Below, piece after piece: positions 1 through 7,360 of a DNA stretch of 14,060 nucleotides; positions within the stretch are counted from its first letter, which is position 1, and each line of letters begins with the position of its first letter. Both the position numbers and the translations under genes were made by a program. The stretch lies in NCBI GenBank assembly GCA_964427415.1, contig CAYRUH010000061.1, forward strand, positions 1-14,060, read 5' to 3'. Source of the stretch: Lentisalinibacter sp964427415. GTDB taxonomy: Bacteria; Pseudomonadota; Gammaproteobacteria; Steroidobacterales; Woeseiaceae. The notes beneath the pieces were generated by a model. That model saw only the letters and a list, made by a program, of their open reading frames with translations. It was not told the origin of the DNA and did no database searches.

Positions 1-98
1 TTCTGAAGTGGCCTACTGCCGGGTAACGTTTTATCGAATTCATCCGGAGCGGGTGCCGTGGTAGCCTTGCATCTGTCGGGTCGAATCGAGAACCAGGT

Positions 99-869
99 AT
101 GAGCGACATTCCGGAAACGCAGCCGCAGCCAGTGGTCAGTGGTAAGAAGTTTCTTTATCGCCAGCCGGAAATTCTTACCGCGGAAGCCCACGAAGACCTG
201 GGATTCACTCCGCCTGAGCGGCCTTTCGACCATGTCCGCTCGGTATCGGTACTGCCGTTGACCATGACCGAGTTCGGCAGCGCGCAGCGCCACTATCCCA
301 TCGTTTTTTCGGACAGGGAAAACCCGGTTCCCCTCGCGGTGATGTCATTGCTCGATGAATCCAATCTCTTCGTGACAGAAGACGGCACCTGGGACCCGAT
401 GTGCTATCTGCCAACCTACTTGCGCTGCTATCCCTTTACGCTGGCGAAACAGGGTGAGGATCGGATGACCGTCGTTGTCGATCGCGCCGCGGATGCCGTG
501 TCCAGAAACCCGGAGTATCCGTTCTTCGTGGACGGTGTGCCGTCGGAACAGACCCAGAGTTTGATCGAGCTCTGCAGACAGTACGACGTTGAAACCCGAA
601 AGACAGAGGCTTTTTGTGCAAGGCTGCGCGAACTCGGCCTGCTGACCGAGCAGCAGGCGCGATACACACCCGAGGGCTCTTCCGAGCAGCAGACGCTGGC
701 CGGCTACGTCTGCGTGGACGCGGACAGGCTGAACCGCCTGACGGACGATGTTGTCGTCGATTTGCACAAGAGCGGACAGCTGGCCGCGATCTATCTGCAT
801 CTCTATTCACTGGAGAATTGGCGTCATCTCATGGCCCGGCGAATCGCACTCGGTGGCATTGCCGGTTGA
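99..869 (+). CDS. SapC family protein
   Basis: This 256-residue protein carries the hallmarks of the SapC family (Pfam PF07277). They are a VLPLTMTEF segment at about residues 51-59, a HYPIVF segment at 65-70, the aromatic YLPTYLRCYPF stretch at 103-113, and a C-terminal helix of the LYSLENWRHL type near 235-245. The length is normal for the family and the gene looks complete. There is no signal peptide or membrane segment, so it is probably cytoplasmic. The name comes from a Campylobacter S-layer locus, but the biochemical role is unknown. In many proteobacteria the gene sits with TonB-dependent receptors, tryptophan halogenases, cupin-like proteins and TPR-sulfotransferases, which fits the genes to its right. 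The ATG is preceded only by a weak AG-rich sequence. It converges with the next gene, 11 nt away. Family call firm; function unknown. Confidence 0.85.
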   Translation: MSDIPETQPQPVVSGKKFLYRQPEILTAEAHEDLGFTPPERPFDHVRSVSVLPLTMTEFGSAQRHYPIVFSDRENPVPLAVMSLLDESNLFVTEDGTWDPMCYLPTYLRCYPFTLAKQGEDRMTVVVDRAADAVSRNPEYPFFVDGVPSEQTQSLIELCRQYDVETRKTEAFCARLRELGLLTEQQARYTPEGSSEQQTLAGYVCVDADRLNRLTDDVVVDLHKSGQLAAIYLHLYSLENWRHLMARRIALGGIAG

Positions 870-880
870 CTGCGGCGCGC

Positions 881-2584
881 TTAGCCGGGCACGACGTCGA
901 ATGGCGCAGTGACGCGCAGGGAATCGTCGCGGATCGGTTCGGTACCGTGCCAGAGGAAAGATGGGAATAGCACCAGCTGGCCCGCTTCAGGGGCGATCCA
1001 TTTTTGCGCCGGTGTCGAAGGCACAGTTTTGAACGGGGGTTCACCGAATTTGATCCAGCCGGCCCTGTCGGGATCGGCAGCCGTGCGAGGCGGAACCAGC
1101 ACATAGTAGGCGGAACTGATCCACCCCTCGGGATGCACGTGATTGACATGCCGCCCCCCGCCTGTCAGCTGCACCGACCACGATCCGGCAATGCGGTAGT
1201 CTCCGCGGTTGCGGCGAGTGAGGGGATGACCGCCATCGCGGCCAACTTCATTCATGTATTGTCGTATAGGCTCATCCAGCGCCCTCACGTAGGCCTCGAT
1301 GACAGGATCACGGATCATGGTCAGTTCCCGGGTAGTCTGCGTGCCTCCACGCAGTGACTGATCCAGCGGCCGGGCGGTATAAGGTTGCCAGTGTTGGAGC
1401 ACCTCCATCAGCGCCATGTTGAATTCGCGGATGTCGGAGTAGCCGGACGGTACAGGAAGGGAGTAGATCCTCACGAGTCGATCCATATCCACCAGCAGTT
1501 CGTAGTCAGGCGACCCGAGAAGTCTCAAAGCTGTTGCCTCGTACGCGATCCAGTGCTGGCGCAGCGGTTCCGCCTCCCGCATCGGTCGAAGCTGTTGCAG
1601 CGCTTCTTCCGCGCGTCCCTGCATCAGCAGGGAAGTAATGAGATTCGCGGCCGCGCTTCTTTCGCCGGGTGTTCGCGCCAGACACGCCCGGGCTGCATTC
1701 TCGGCCATCACGGGGTCACCGGCGTCCACTGCGGCCATGGCGCGAAGCGCGAAGGACTGCGGCGAGACACCGAAACGAGTTTCGCTCTTGCTGATCGTTG
1801 AAAGCGCACGTTCCGGCTCGCCGCTTTGGCGCCAGAGTTCCGCGGCAACCAGTGCAAGTTCGCCCTGTTCCGCGGCCTGGCTCAGCACTTCGCGGAATTG
1901 CGAGTCGTCGCCGTTCATCCACAAGGCACCGGCCAGGGTCCTCAGGCTGTGTGATGATGGTTCTCTCCGGAAGGATATCCACAGATCCTCCAGGGCCTCG
2001 TCCGTCTTTCCGAGTTCCAGCCGAGCGCGGGCTCGCATGAAGCGGATAGCTGCACGATCGTTTCCCGCAAGAATAAGCGCGTCAAAGCCGTTTTCAGCCT
2101 CCTCGCACCTGCCTTGCCCCAAATGAACGGTGGCGAGCCCATAACGGCCGATCAGATTTGATGGATCTCGTTTCAGCATTGCGCGGTAGACTTCTGCCGC
2201 TTCCGACCAGCGTTCGCCGTCGATCAGAAGGCGCCCGAGCGTCTGCAGCGCTGGTGTGAAGCCGGGGCGCAACTGCAGCGCATGCCTGCAAAAGGCCTCA
2301 GCTTCACCGGAATTACCCCGGTCTCGAGCCAGCAGCGCCTGACTATGCGCCACTTCGGGGCTATTATTCGAAAGCGCATGCGCAGCACGATCGAGCAATC
2401 CTGCCGCGATCTCGAGATTACCAGCCCGTTTTTCTACAAGCCCGAGCAGATGCAGTCCTTCGGGTGTGCCGTTTCCGCGCAGCAGTTTCCGGGATGCGGT
2501 CAGATCACCGGCCCGGTACGCTGCGTATGCCTCAGAAACGCACGCGGAATTCAATCCGCGGCCCGGCTCGCTCCGATCTTTCAC
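881..2584 (-). CDS. TPR protein with C-terminal 2OG-Fe(II) oxygenase domain
   Basis: A 567-residue fusion. Residues about 15-340 are degenerate TPR helices, with patterns such as GDLTASRKLL, ALLARDRGNSGEAEAF and YGLATVHLGQGRCEEAE. The last about 190 residues form a 2OG-Fe(II) oxygenase domain of the PF13759/TIGR02466 type. Visible there are the HVHPEGW motif (H482 and H484), followed by a YYV strand, then G-Q-L-V-L-F-P-S with the distal H546, and R557 in the position expected to bind 2-oxoglutarate. The set of candidate iron ligands therefore looks intact. Members should hydroxylate a protein, peptide or small molecule using Fe(II), O2 and 2-oxoglutarate; the TPR part probably presents the substrate or a partner. 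It starts with GTG, which overlaps the TGA of the upstream TPR gene as GTGA, behind an AGGACAAGG ribosome site. Translation is probably coupled. No export signal. Domain call firm; substrate unknown. Confidence 0.82.
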   Translation of the reverse strand: MKDRSEPGRGLNSACVSEAYAAYRAGDLTASRKLLRGNGTPEGLHLLGLVEKRAGNLEIAAGLLDRAAHALSNNSPEVAHSQALLARDRGNSGEAEAFCRHALQLRPGFTPALQTLGRLLIDGERWSEAAEVYRAMLKRDPSNLIGRYGLATVHLGQGRCEEAENGFDALILAGNDRAAIRFMRARARLELGKTDEALEDLWISFRREPSSHSLRTLAGALWMNGDDSQFREVLSQAAEQGELALVAAELWRQSGEPERALSTISKSETRFGVSPQSFALRAMAAVDAGDPVMAENAARACLARTPGERSAAANLITSLLMQGRAEEALQQLRPMREAEPLRQHWIAYEATALRLLGSPDYELLVDMDRLVRIYSLPVPSGYSDIREFNMALMEVLQHWQPYTARPLDQSLRGGTQTTRELTMIRDPVIEAYVRALDEPIRQYMNEVGRDGGHPLTRRNRGDYRIAGSWSVQLTGGGRHVNHVHPEGWISSAYYVLVPPRTAADPDRAGWIKFGEPPFKTVPSTPAQKWIAPEAGQLVLFPSFLWHGTEPIRDDSLRVTAPFDVVPG

Positions 2585-3945
2585 TCGCCTTGTCCTGCGC
2601 CCGCGAGTGCATGATCGGTGAGCACCGACGAATCAAAACGATACTGTACTTCGAAACGCAGATTCCGGGTACCTGTCGGTACACCATCCGCCATACGGGG
2701 ACGAAACGCCAGATCGCGCAGACGGCTGATGACGACCTCTTCCTTGTAGCCTTCGGGTACGGCTTCCAGCAGCCGGATGTCGACCGGTCTACCCGCCGAC
2801 GTCACGTTAAAAACAAGACTTACATGACCCTCATGTTCTCCCTCGCGGTTTATAAGATCACGGAAGCCGAGTGAGTGATTGGAAGGCACATCGTTGAGTG
2901 CCACTGAACCGTCGAACAGTTTTTCGCGCTCCGTGTGGGCTGAGGATTGATCGAGCAAATCCCACGCGCGGCGGTAGTGTCGCTGGGCAGACGGCGTATC
3001 CGCGGTCTTCAGTAAAAGGAAGTCGCCCATGGCGATCCGGGCATTGGCCTTCTGCATGACTGTGGCATCCGGGTGTCTTTCGGCAACCCGCAATGCACGG
3101 CGCAAGTATCGCCGAGCCTGCCGCATTCCGTCATAGCCATCCTCGATAACGTTGTACAGGAACAGGTCGGCAAGTTCATGTAATGCCGGTAGCAGCGCGA
3201 GTGACTCTTTGCCGTCGGCGTCCTCGATCAGACGAATAATGTCCCGATAGGCAGACTGCGAGTCCATGAGACGGCCAGTTCGTGCCAGCATCTGCGCGCG
3301 TGCAAAGAGAGCGGGTAGTTGTGACATGGCCTTCTGCGGCTGGTGACGGCGCGCCAGGTCGACACAGATATTCTGAATTGCAAGTGCTTCATCAAAATTA
3401 CCTAGCGAAAAATAAAGCTCGCTCATTTCGTAAAGCAGCGCCATCTGCTCCGGGTTCAGAGGCCCGTTGTTCACATGGTCAATGTGCAGGGCTCGCTCGT
3501 AGGTGCGAGCGGCCACGGCCAGCTGGCCGCTATCGGCATACGCGCGGCCGAGTCCCAGTAGCGGATCGATAAGCGCTGATCCGAGGTGGTTAGTGGCGGT
3601 CTCGGCCAGCTCGATCGCTTGCAGGTAGTTCGCTATTCCGATGTCGAGCCGATCGGATTGTCGCTGGGCATCCGCGAGATTCGTCAGGGCCCGCGCCATT
3701 GCCAGCCCGTCGGCTTTGCCCGCCTCGATAAGCTGATGCACCATCAGCTTGCCGGCATCAACGGCGGCGTCGTAGTGCCGCGAGTCATAATGGCGTTGGA
3801 AGAGCTGACGAGCCTCCGTGTCCGCGTCGCTCGGATCCGCTGCCGCGGCAGCTGTCTGTGCCAGCGCCAGCGCCAGCCCTATCCCTACGGTGACCGGGAT
3901 CGCAGGACTCGCGTGGATCGCTTTTTTTCGGCTGTCCAACTGCAT
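2581..3945 (-). CDS. Exported TPR protein with TonB-like C-terminal domain
   Basis: 454 residues. The N-terminus is a classical Sec signal: a basic stretch (RKK at 6-8), a hydrophobic core around IPVTVGIGLALALAQT, and an alanine-rich A-x-A cleavage region near residue 36. The middle (about 40-340) is TPR-like, with repeats such as AGKADGLAMARALTNLADA and LLGLGRAYADSGQLAVAART. Residues about 373-437 resemble the C-terminal domain of TonB or energy-transducer proteins: GHVSLVFNVT, then RLRDLAFRPR, then a final LRFEVQYRF strand. The protein is expected in the periplasm. A TonB-type domain suggests contact with an outer-membrane receptor or with another periplasmic partner. It is the first gene of a two-gene unit with the 2OG oxygenase downstream (GTGA overlap). 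The A7 run at codons 6-8 could slip. Whether the signal is cleaved or acts as an anchor is not certain. Confidence 0.75.
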   Translation of the reverse strand: MQLDSRKKAIHASPAIPVTVGIGLALALAQTAAAAADPSDADTEARQLFQRHYDSRHYDAAVDAGKLMVHQLIEAGKADGLAMARALTNLADAQRQSDRLDIGIANYLQAIELAETATNHLGSALIDPLLGLGRAYADSGQLAVAARTYERALHIDHVNNGPLNPEQMALLYEMSELYFSLGNFDEALAIQNICVDLARRHQPQKAMSQLPALFARAQMLARTGRLMDSQSAYRDIIRLIEDADGKESLALLPALHELADLFLYNVIEDGYDGMRQARRYLRRALRVAERHPDATVMQKANARIAMGDFLLLKTADTPSAQRHYRRAWDLLDQSSAHTEREKLFDGSVALNDVPSNHSLGFRDLINREGEHEGHVSLVFNVTSAGRPVDIRLLEAVPEGYKEEVVISRLRDLAFRPRMADGVPTGTRNLRFEVQYRFDSSVLTDHALAGAGQGE

Positions 3946-4012
3946 AAAAGCGTCTTGCTGCTTTTTTGCCCGGATTGCTGGTGGTGATGAGTCCGGACTA
4001 CCCCTCTAAGCG

Positions 4013-4062
4013 TACAACGCCATCGACCACAAAATATATAATCGATAAGGCAGGAGATTCAA
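4013..4062. promoter_or_regulatory. Divergent, overlapping promoter candidates
   Basis: The AT-rich tract at 4031-4042 offers a -10 box for both strands. On the plus strand a perfect TATAAT lies at 4037-4042, with only a poor -35 (about 4013-4018). It would start transcription near 4049, ahead of the oxygenase ATG at 4077. On the minus strand TTGAAT (4062-4057), an 18-nt spacer and TATATT (4038-4033) would drive the TPR/2OG pair with a leader of about 80 nt. The two -10 boxes share bases, so both cannot be occupied at once. Inferred from consensus matching only. Confidence 0.45.
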
Positions 4063-4076
4063 AAGGGCGAGATATC

Positions 4077-4823
4077 ATGGCAGAAAGTAGGGCCTTTCCC
4101 ATTGACGATGATGCCGCCGCGAAGGTGGCCGACTATCGTGGGCTCTTTTGTACGCCCGTCTTGACAGCAGATCTGCCGGATGCAGATGGATTGGTGGCGG
4201 AGCTTCGGCGCGTTATTTTGCAGCGGCGTGGATCGCACGCCGGTGGAAACCGCTCCAGCGAGGGGGGCTGGCAGTCGGATACCGAGATGCTGCAGTGGGG
4301 CGGAGCGGCAGCTCGCCAACTGGGTATCCTGATGGTACAGATGTGCAGCCGGTTTACCCGCGATATCGGCCAGACCGATCCAATGCGTCCGCGCTTCGAA
4401 TGGTCGGGGGAGATGTGGGCGAATATCTGTCCGCCCGGTGTGGGTCATGAGTCACACACCCATCCCGGATCGCTCTGGGCCGCCGTGTTCTACGTGGACG
4501 ACGGTCTGGCCGAGGGGGACAACGAGGACGCCGCCGGATTTATTGTATTGCAGGATCCGCGAAATCCGACACCGGTCATGTACAAGCCCGACCTCCGATT
4601 TGTGGAGCCCGACGGTGGCGTTTACCGTTCGGACCAGCGTATCCCGCCAAAGGCCGGTCGTCTCATCGCATTCCCGGCCTGGGTTGCCCACTGGGTGACG
4701 CCCCATCGCGGCCGGCGCGATCGCATCTCGATTGCCCTCAACACGGTCGCGCTGGCAGCCCGCCAAGAGACGGAAGCCCAGTCTGCGCCTTCGGTGCGGC
4801 AACCCGCAGGACGATTCCGCTGA
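4077..4823 (+). CDS. 2OG-Fe(II) oxygenase, TIGR02466-like
   Basis: 248 residues forming a single compact oxygenase domain of the PF13759/TIGR02466 type, without TPRs. The catalytic core shows WANICPPG at 114-121, HTHPG at 127-131 (H127 and H129), a VFYVDD strand, and GFIVLQDPR at 154-162. It ends in AGRLIAFPAWVAHWV with H205 as the distal iron ligand and R216 as the likely 2-oxoglutarate-binding arginine. This mirrors the oxygenase half of the TPR fusion at 881-2584, so the window carries two related hydroxylases. The reading frame opens at 3966, but I chose the ATG at 4077. It follows a TATAAT box and an AAAGGG ribosome site 9 nt upstream, and the residues before it look non-coding. It is transcribed away from the TPR gene pair and converges with a sulfotransferase pseudogene. 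Substrate unknown. Confidence 0.82.
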   Translation: MAESRAFPIDDDAAAKVADYRGLFCTPVLTADLPDADGLVAELRRVILQRRGSHAGGNRSSEGGWQSDTEMLQWGGAAARQLGILMVQMCSRFTRDIGQTDPMRPRFEWSGEMWANICPPGVGHESHTHPGSLWAAVFYVDDGLAEGDNEDAAGFIVLQDPRNPTPVMYKPDLRFVEPDGGVYRSDQRIPPKAGRLIAFPAWVAHWVTPHRGRRDRISIALNTVALAARQETEAQSAPSVRQPAGRFR

Positions 4824-4851
4824 GTCGTGGAGGAGTGCCCGTGCGGGATCG

Positions 4852-5776
4852 CTACGCCTCCAGTCCCTCTAGCAGCGGCTGCAGATAGGCTTTGTAGTCC
4901 CGCCATTTCTCGGAACTGCCAGCGTAGAGAGGCTGGCGAACCAGGGCGGCGCTCGCCGTACGCACGGGCCTCTGTGTGCGGTGGAATTCCAGACAAGCCG
5001 ATTCCCAGGGCAGATCGCAGTACTCTAGCAGTCTCCGGGTTTCGGTTTCCTGGCTTTCGATCAGCTGTTCGTAGCGGAGATTGTGAATGCGACCGGGAAA
5101 CCGCGCCTGCCAGAATGCCATTAACGACTCATAGAGTCGGTAATAGGCGGCAAGATCGGCCTGATCATAGGCGAACGCGATGCCGATTTCCGGAAAGTAG
5201 AGACGATAGAGTGACCAACAGGTGGCTCGCCGATCCCGATATACATGGACTATCCGTGCCTCCGGTAACGCCTCGGCGATGAATCCGACCCAGCGGAAAT
5301 TCAGCGGCATTTTATCGACCAGGACGGGGGCGTTCGCTGGCAGACTGGCCAACGAGCGCAAATAAAATTCGCGAAGCTCGCCGGTATCTATTCGGGCCGA
5401 AGCAGCGATGCGTGGCAGCATAAATGCATTTACAGTTTCCAGCTCACCGGCGCCGTAGACCGCACTGTGACTGGCGAGTATCTGCTCGATCAATGATGTT
5501 CCGGATCGCGGCATGCCTTTCGGCCCGGTACTGGTCTCCGTCGCGGTACAGATGAATGATGGCATCTACGCTTTCGGAAGGCGGTTCCCGACCTTTTGCT
5601 CGACTGACCTGCCGTCGTTCGAGTTTCCGGATGCCTTTTTTCGCCAGCCGGTGACCAGGCTGTCGTTCGAGGATGGCCTGATAGATTCGCAGTGCCAGCC
5701 CGGTATTGCCCTGCCGAGCCGCTTTTTTTGCCCGCGCGACAGCCTGTTCGATCGTCAGGTCTGTTTCTGATGACAT
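4852..5776 (-). pseudogene. TPR-sulfotransferase 1, internally deleted and frameshifted
   Basis: Two reading frames make up one broken gene. The first (start ATG at 5776) gives about 80 plausible residues: a TPR-like segment (GNTGLALRIYQAILERQPGH) and a PPSESVDAIIHLYRDG stretch typical of the N-termini of TPR-sulfotransferases. The second frame, open from 5565 to the stop at 4852, carries the catalytic domain. It has the PAPS-binding loop GMPRSGTSL (5517-5491), LVDKMPLNFRW, the 3'-phosphate motif VYRDRRATCWSLY, and the C-terminal PVRTASAALVRQPLY. Compared with the two paralogues at 5882-8881, the remaining TPRs and the first beta strand (usually PIFIVG before MPRSG) are missing at the junction near 5520-5545, and the frame changes there. 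Either a real deletion or a collapsed assembly would explain this. Without repair it should not make an active enzyme. The homology call is firm; the cause is open. Confidence 0.7.
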
Positions 5777-5843
5777 TGTGCAGATCTGATTGAGACCGTG
5801 ATGGTGCCCGGCTCACCCGCTACTGACCGACGCCGCACGGCAT

Positions 5844-5849
5844 ACTATA
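5844..5849 (-). promoter_or_regulatory. Possible -10 box before sulfotransferase 1
   Basis: On the minus strand TATAGT (five of six consensus bases) lies about 70 nt upstream of the ATG at 5776, in the 105-nt gap after sulfotransferase 2. No good -35 is seen at normal spacing. It may give the pseudogene its own promoter, but a chance match is possible. Confidence 0.2.
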
Positions 5850-5881
5850 CGCCTCCAGTCGGCGCTATTGCGAGCAAGTCG

Positions 5882-7213
5882 TCAGCGCTCGAGATGAACG
5901 CCGTTTGCTTCCAGTGCTTCGATGAGCATGGACAACCGACCTTCGTGGCGATGCCATCGGCCTATGGACCGCTGATGTGCTTTCTCCCGAACCTGCACTG
6001 CGCTGGCAGTTGTCACCGGCCCTGCATGCTCATGGAATGCCAGACAGGCAGGATCCCAGGCCAGGTTTAGCCGGCCGATCAGTCTGCGGGCCTCCGACTC
6101 TAGATTGCGTACCAAATCCTCGTACCATACTTCGTGGAAACGATCGGCGAACTGTGCGCTGAATCGCTCTCGCCAGACGCCTGTCAATCGGTTGTAGCGG
6201 AGATAGTGGCGTGCGATCTCCTCGAGGTCATAGGAATAGGGGTATGCCCCGGTAAACAGCTGCTTGAACAAAGAGAAGCAGGTGTCCATGGCACCGCGGC
6301 GCACGTGGACGATACGCGCCTGCGGCAGACACTTCAGGATGATAGGAATGAAGAGGTAGTTGGAGGGCTGCTTGTCGACGAAATGGGCAGCGCCGCCACC
6401 GAACCATGCCGATGCTTCGCAGTAGGCACGGCCGAGCGCATGGGGATCGGAGTGCAGGGCGGTCTGGATCGCCTCATTCGAGAACCTGCGGGGGCCGGCG
6501 TATCTTCCGATGCGATTGATGACACCGTTAAGCTGTCGCAACTCGCCTGCCGACTCTACGGCCGGATGCGCGGAGATGATTCGATCGACGAGGGTTGTAC
6601 CGGAGCGCGGCTCTCCGACGACGAATATCGGCGAGGCGGCGTCGTACCCGCCGGTACCCTGCAGCAGCCAGTCGATCGTGCATTCCCGCTGCAGGCTGCG
6701 GAAGATGGTTTCTTCTTCTTTTTCGTCGAACTCGATGATCGAGCGCTTCGCAGCCGCACCTCGTTCGAACGCATCGAACGCTTCAGACCAGGCTTCGAGA
6801 TCCTCATACTCCTTGCCGCAGGCGTAATTGAGATAAGCCGAAGCATGGTACGGNNNNNNNNNNNNNNNNNNNNNNNNNNNNNNNNNNNNNNNNNNNNNNN
6901 NNNNNNNNNNNNNNNNNNNNNNNNNNNNNNNNNNNNNNNNNNNNNNNNNNNNNATGATGCATGCTTCTGCGAGGTGCGCCCAGGCGAGCGCATTCCGTGG
7001 CTGCAGCCGGGTAACCTGCTTGAATGCGGCATTTGCGCCATCCGCATCCGCGCTGCGCAGCGCTATCAGTCCGAGCAGAAAATAGGCATCCGGCGCTCTG
7101 TCATCGATTGACAGTGCCTGATTCGCCTTTGATCTTGCTGCCGCGTATTGGCCCTGATTCAGAAGGTCGAGGCCTTGCTGCAGGATAGCGCGTGCATCGC
7201 CGGTATCCATCAT
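5882..7213 (-). CDS. TPR-sulfotransferase 2 (interrupted by assembly gap)
   Basis: A PAPS-dependent sulfotransferase domain (Sulfotransfer_1/3 type) behind TPRs. N-terminal TPR helices include DLLNQGQYAAARSKANQAL and LLGLIALRSADADGANAAFK. After 100 N comes the linker helix GKEYEDLEAWSEAFDAFERG, usual just before the catalytic domain. The PAPS loop FVVGEPRSGTTL is at about nominal residues 197-208. It is followed by HFVDKQPSNY, the 3'-phosphate motif HVRRGAMDTCFSLF and the C-terminal GPVTTASAVQVREK. I start at ATG 7213 (a second ATG directly follows). The frame reaches a TTG at 7348, but that has no ribosome site and the extra residues look random. Both sides of the gap stay in one frame at nominal length. 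The paralogous layout suggests that more than 33 codons are missing. It likely transfers sulfate from PAPS to a hydroxyl group on a protein or glycan. Confidence 0.75.
   Translation of the reverse strand: MMDTGDARAILQQGLDLLNQGQYAAARSKANQALSIDDRAPDAYFLLGLIALRSADADGANAAFKQVTRLQPRNALAWAHLAEACIXXXXXXXXXXXXXXXXXXXXXXXXXXXXXXXXXXPYHASAYLNYACGKEYEDLEAWSEAFDAFERGAAAKRSIIEFDEKEEETIFRSLQRECTIDWLLQGTGGYDAASPIFVVGEPRSGTTLVDRIISAHPAVESAGELRQLNGVINRIGRYAGPRRFSNEAIQTALHSDPHALGRAYCEASAWFGGGAAHFVDKQPSNYLFIPIILKCLPQARIVHVRRGAMDTCFSLFKQLFTGAYPYSYDLEEIARHYLRYNRLTGVWRERFSAQFADRFHEVWYEDLVRNLESEARRLIGRLNLAWDPACLAFHEHAGPVTTASAVQVREKAHQRSIGRWHRHEGRLSMLIEALEANGVHLER
6854..6953. other. Assembly gap of 100 N
   Basis: Exactly 100 undetermined bases inside the TPR part of sulfotransferase 2. 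One hundred is a conventional placeholder for a gap of unknown size. The surrounding repeats and paralogues would make this spot hard to assemble. Confidence 0.97.
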
Positions 7214-7360
7214 GTCCGCAGTGCCGCCTGTCTCGGTCGTTCCGGAAGGGCCGTGGACGTGGTGGAATGCGATGCCGGTGTGATCATGGCTGGATATTTC
7301 GAATGCGGCATGCGCTCGGCCCGACAGGGTTGCAGGAGCCGACAGCAAAAGGCAATCGGA

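Noticed and set aside
2..64. Possible 3' end of an upstream plus-strand gene (20 codons, ending at TAG 62-64)
   Set aside because: Too short to recognise, and only one frame is open by chance level. The rest of 1-98 shows no clear feature.
3730..3750. 9-bp perfect inverted repeat (AAGCTGATG / CATCAGCTT) with a 3-nt loop
   Set aside because: It lies inside a TPR coding region, and one such match is expected by chance in about 14 kb.
3966..4076. Upstream extension of the stand-alone oxygenase
   Set aside because: It would cover the promoter region, and a good ribosome site serves the ATG at 4077.
4838..4847. CCCGTGCGGG hairpin between converging oxygenase and sulfotransferase genes as a terminator
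   Set aside because: The stem is only 4 bp and no T run follows on either strand.
6134..7111. Plus-strand frame (325 codons) across the assembly gap
   Set aside because: Antisense to sulfotransferase 2, which has the catalytic motifs.
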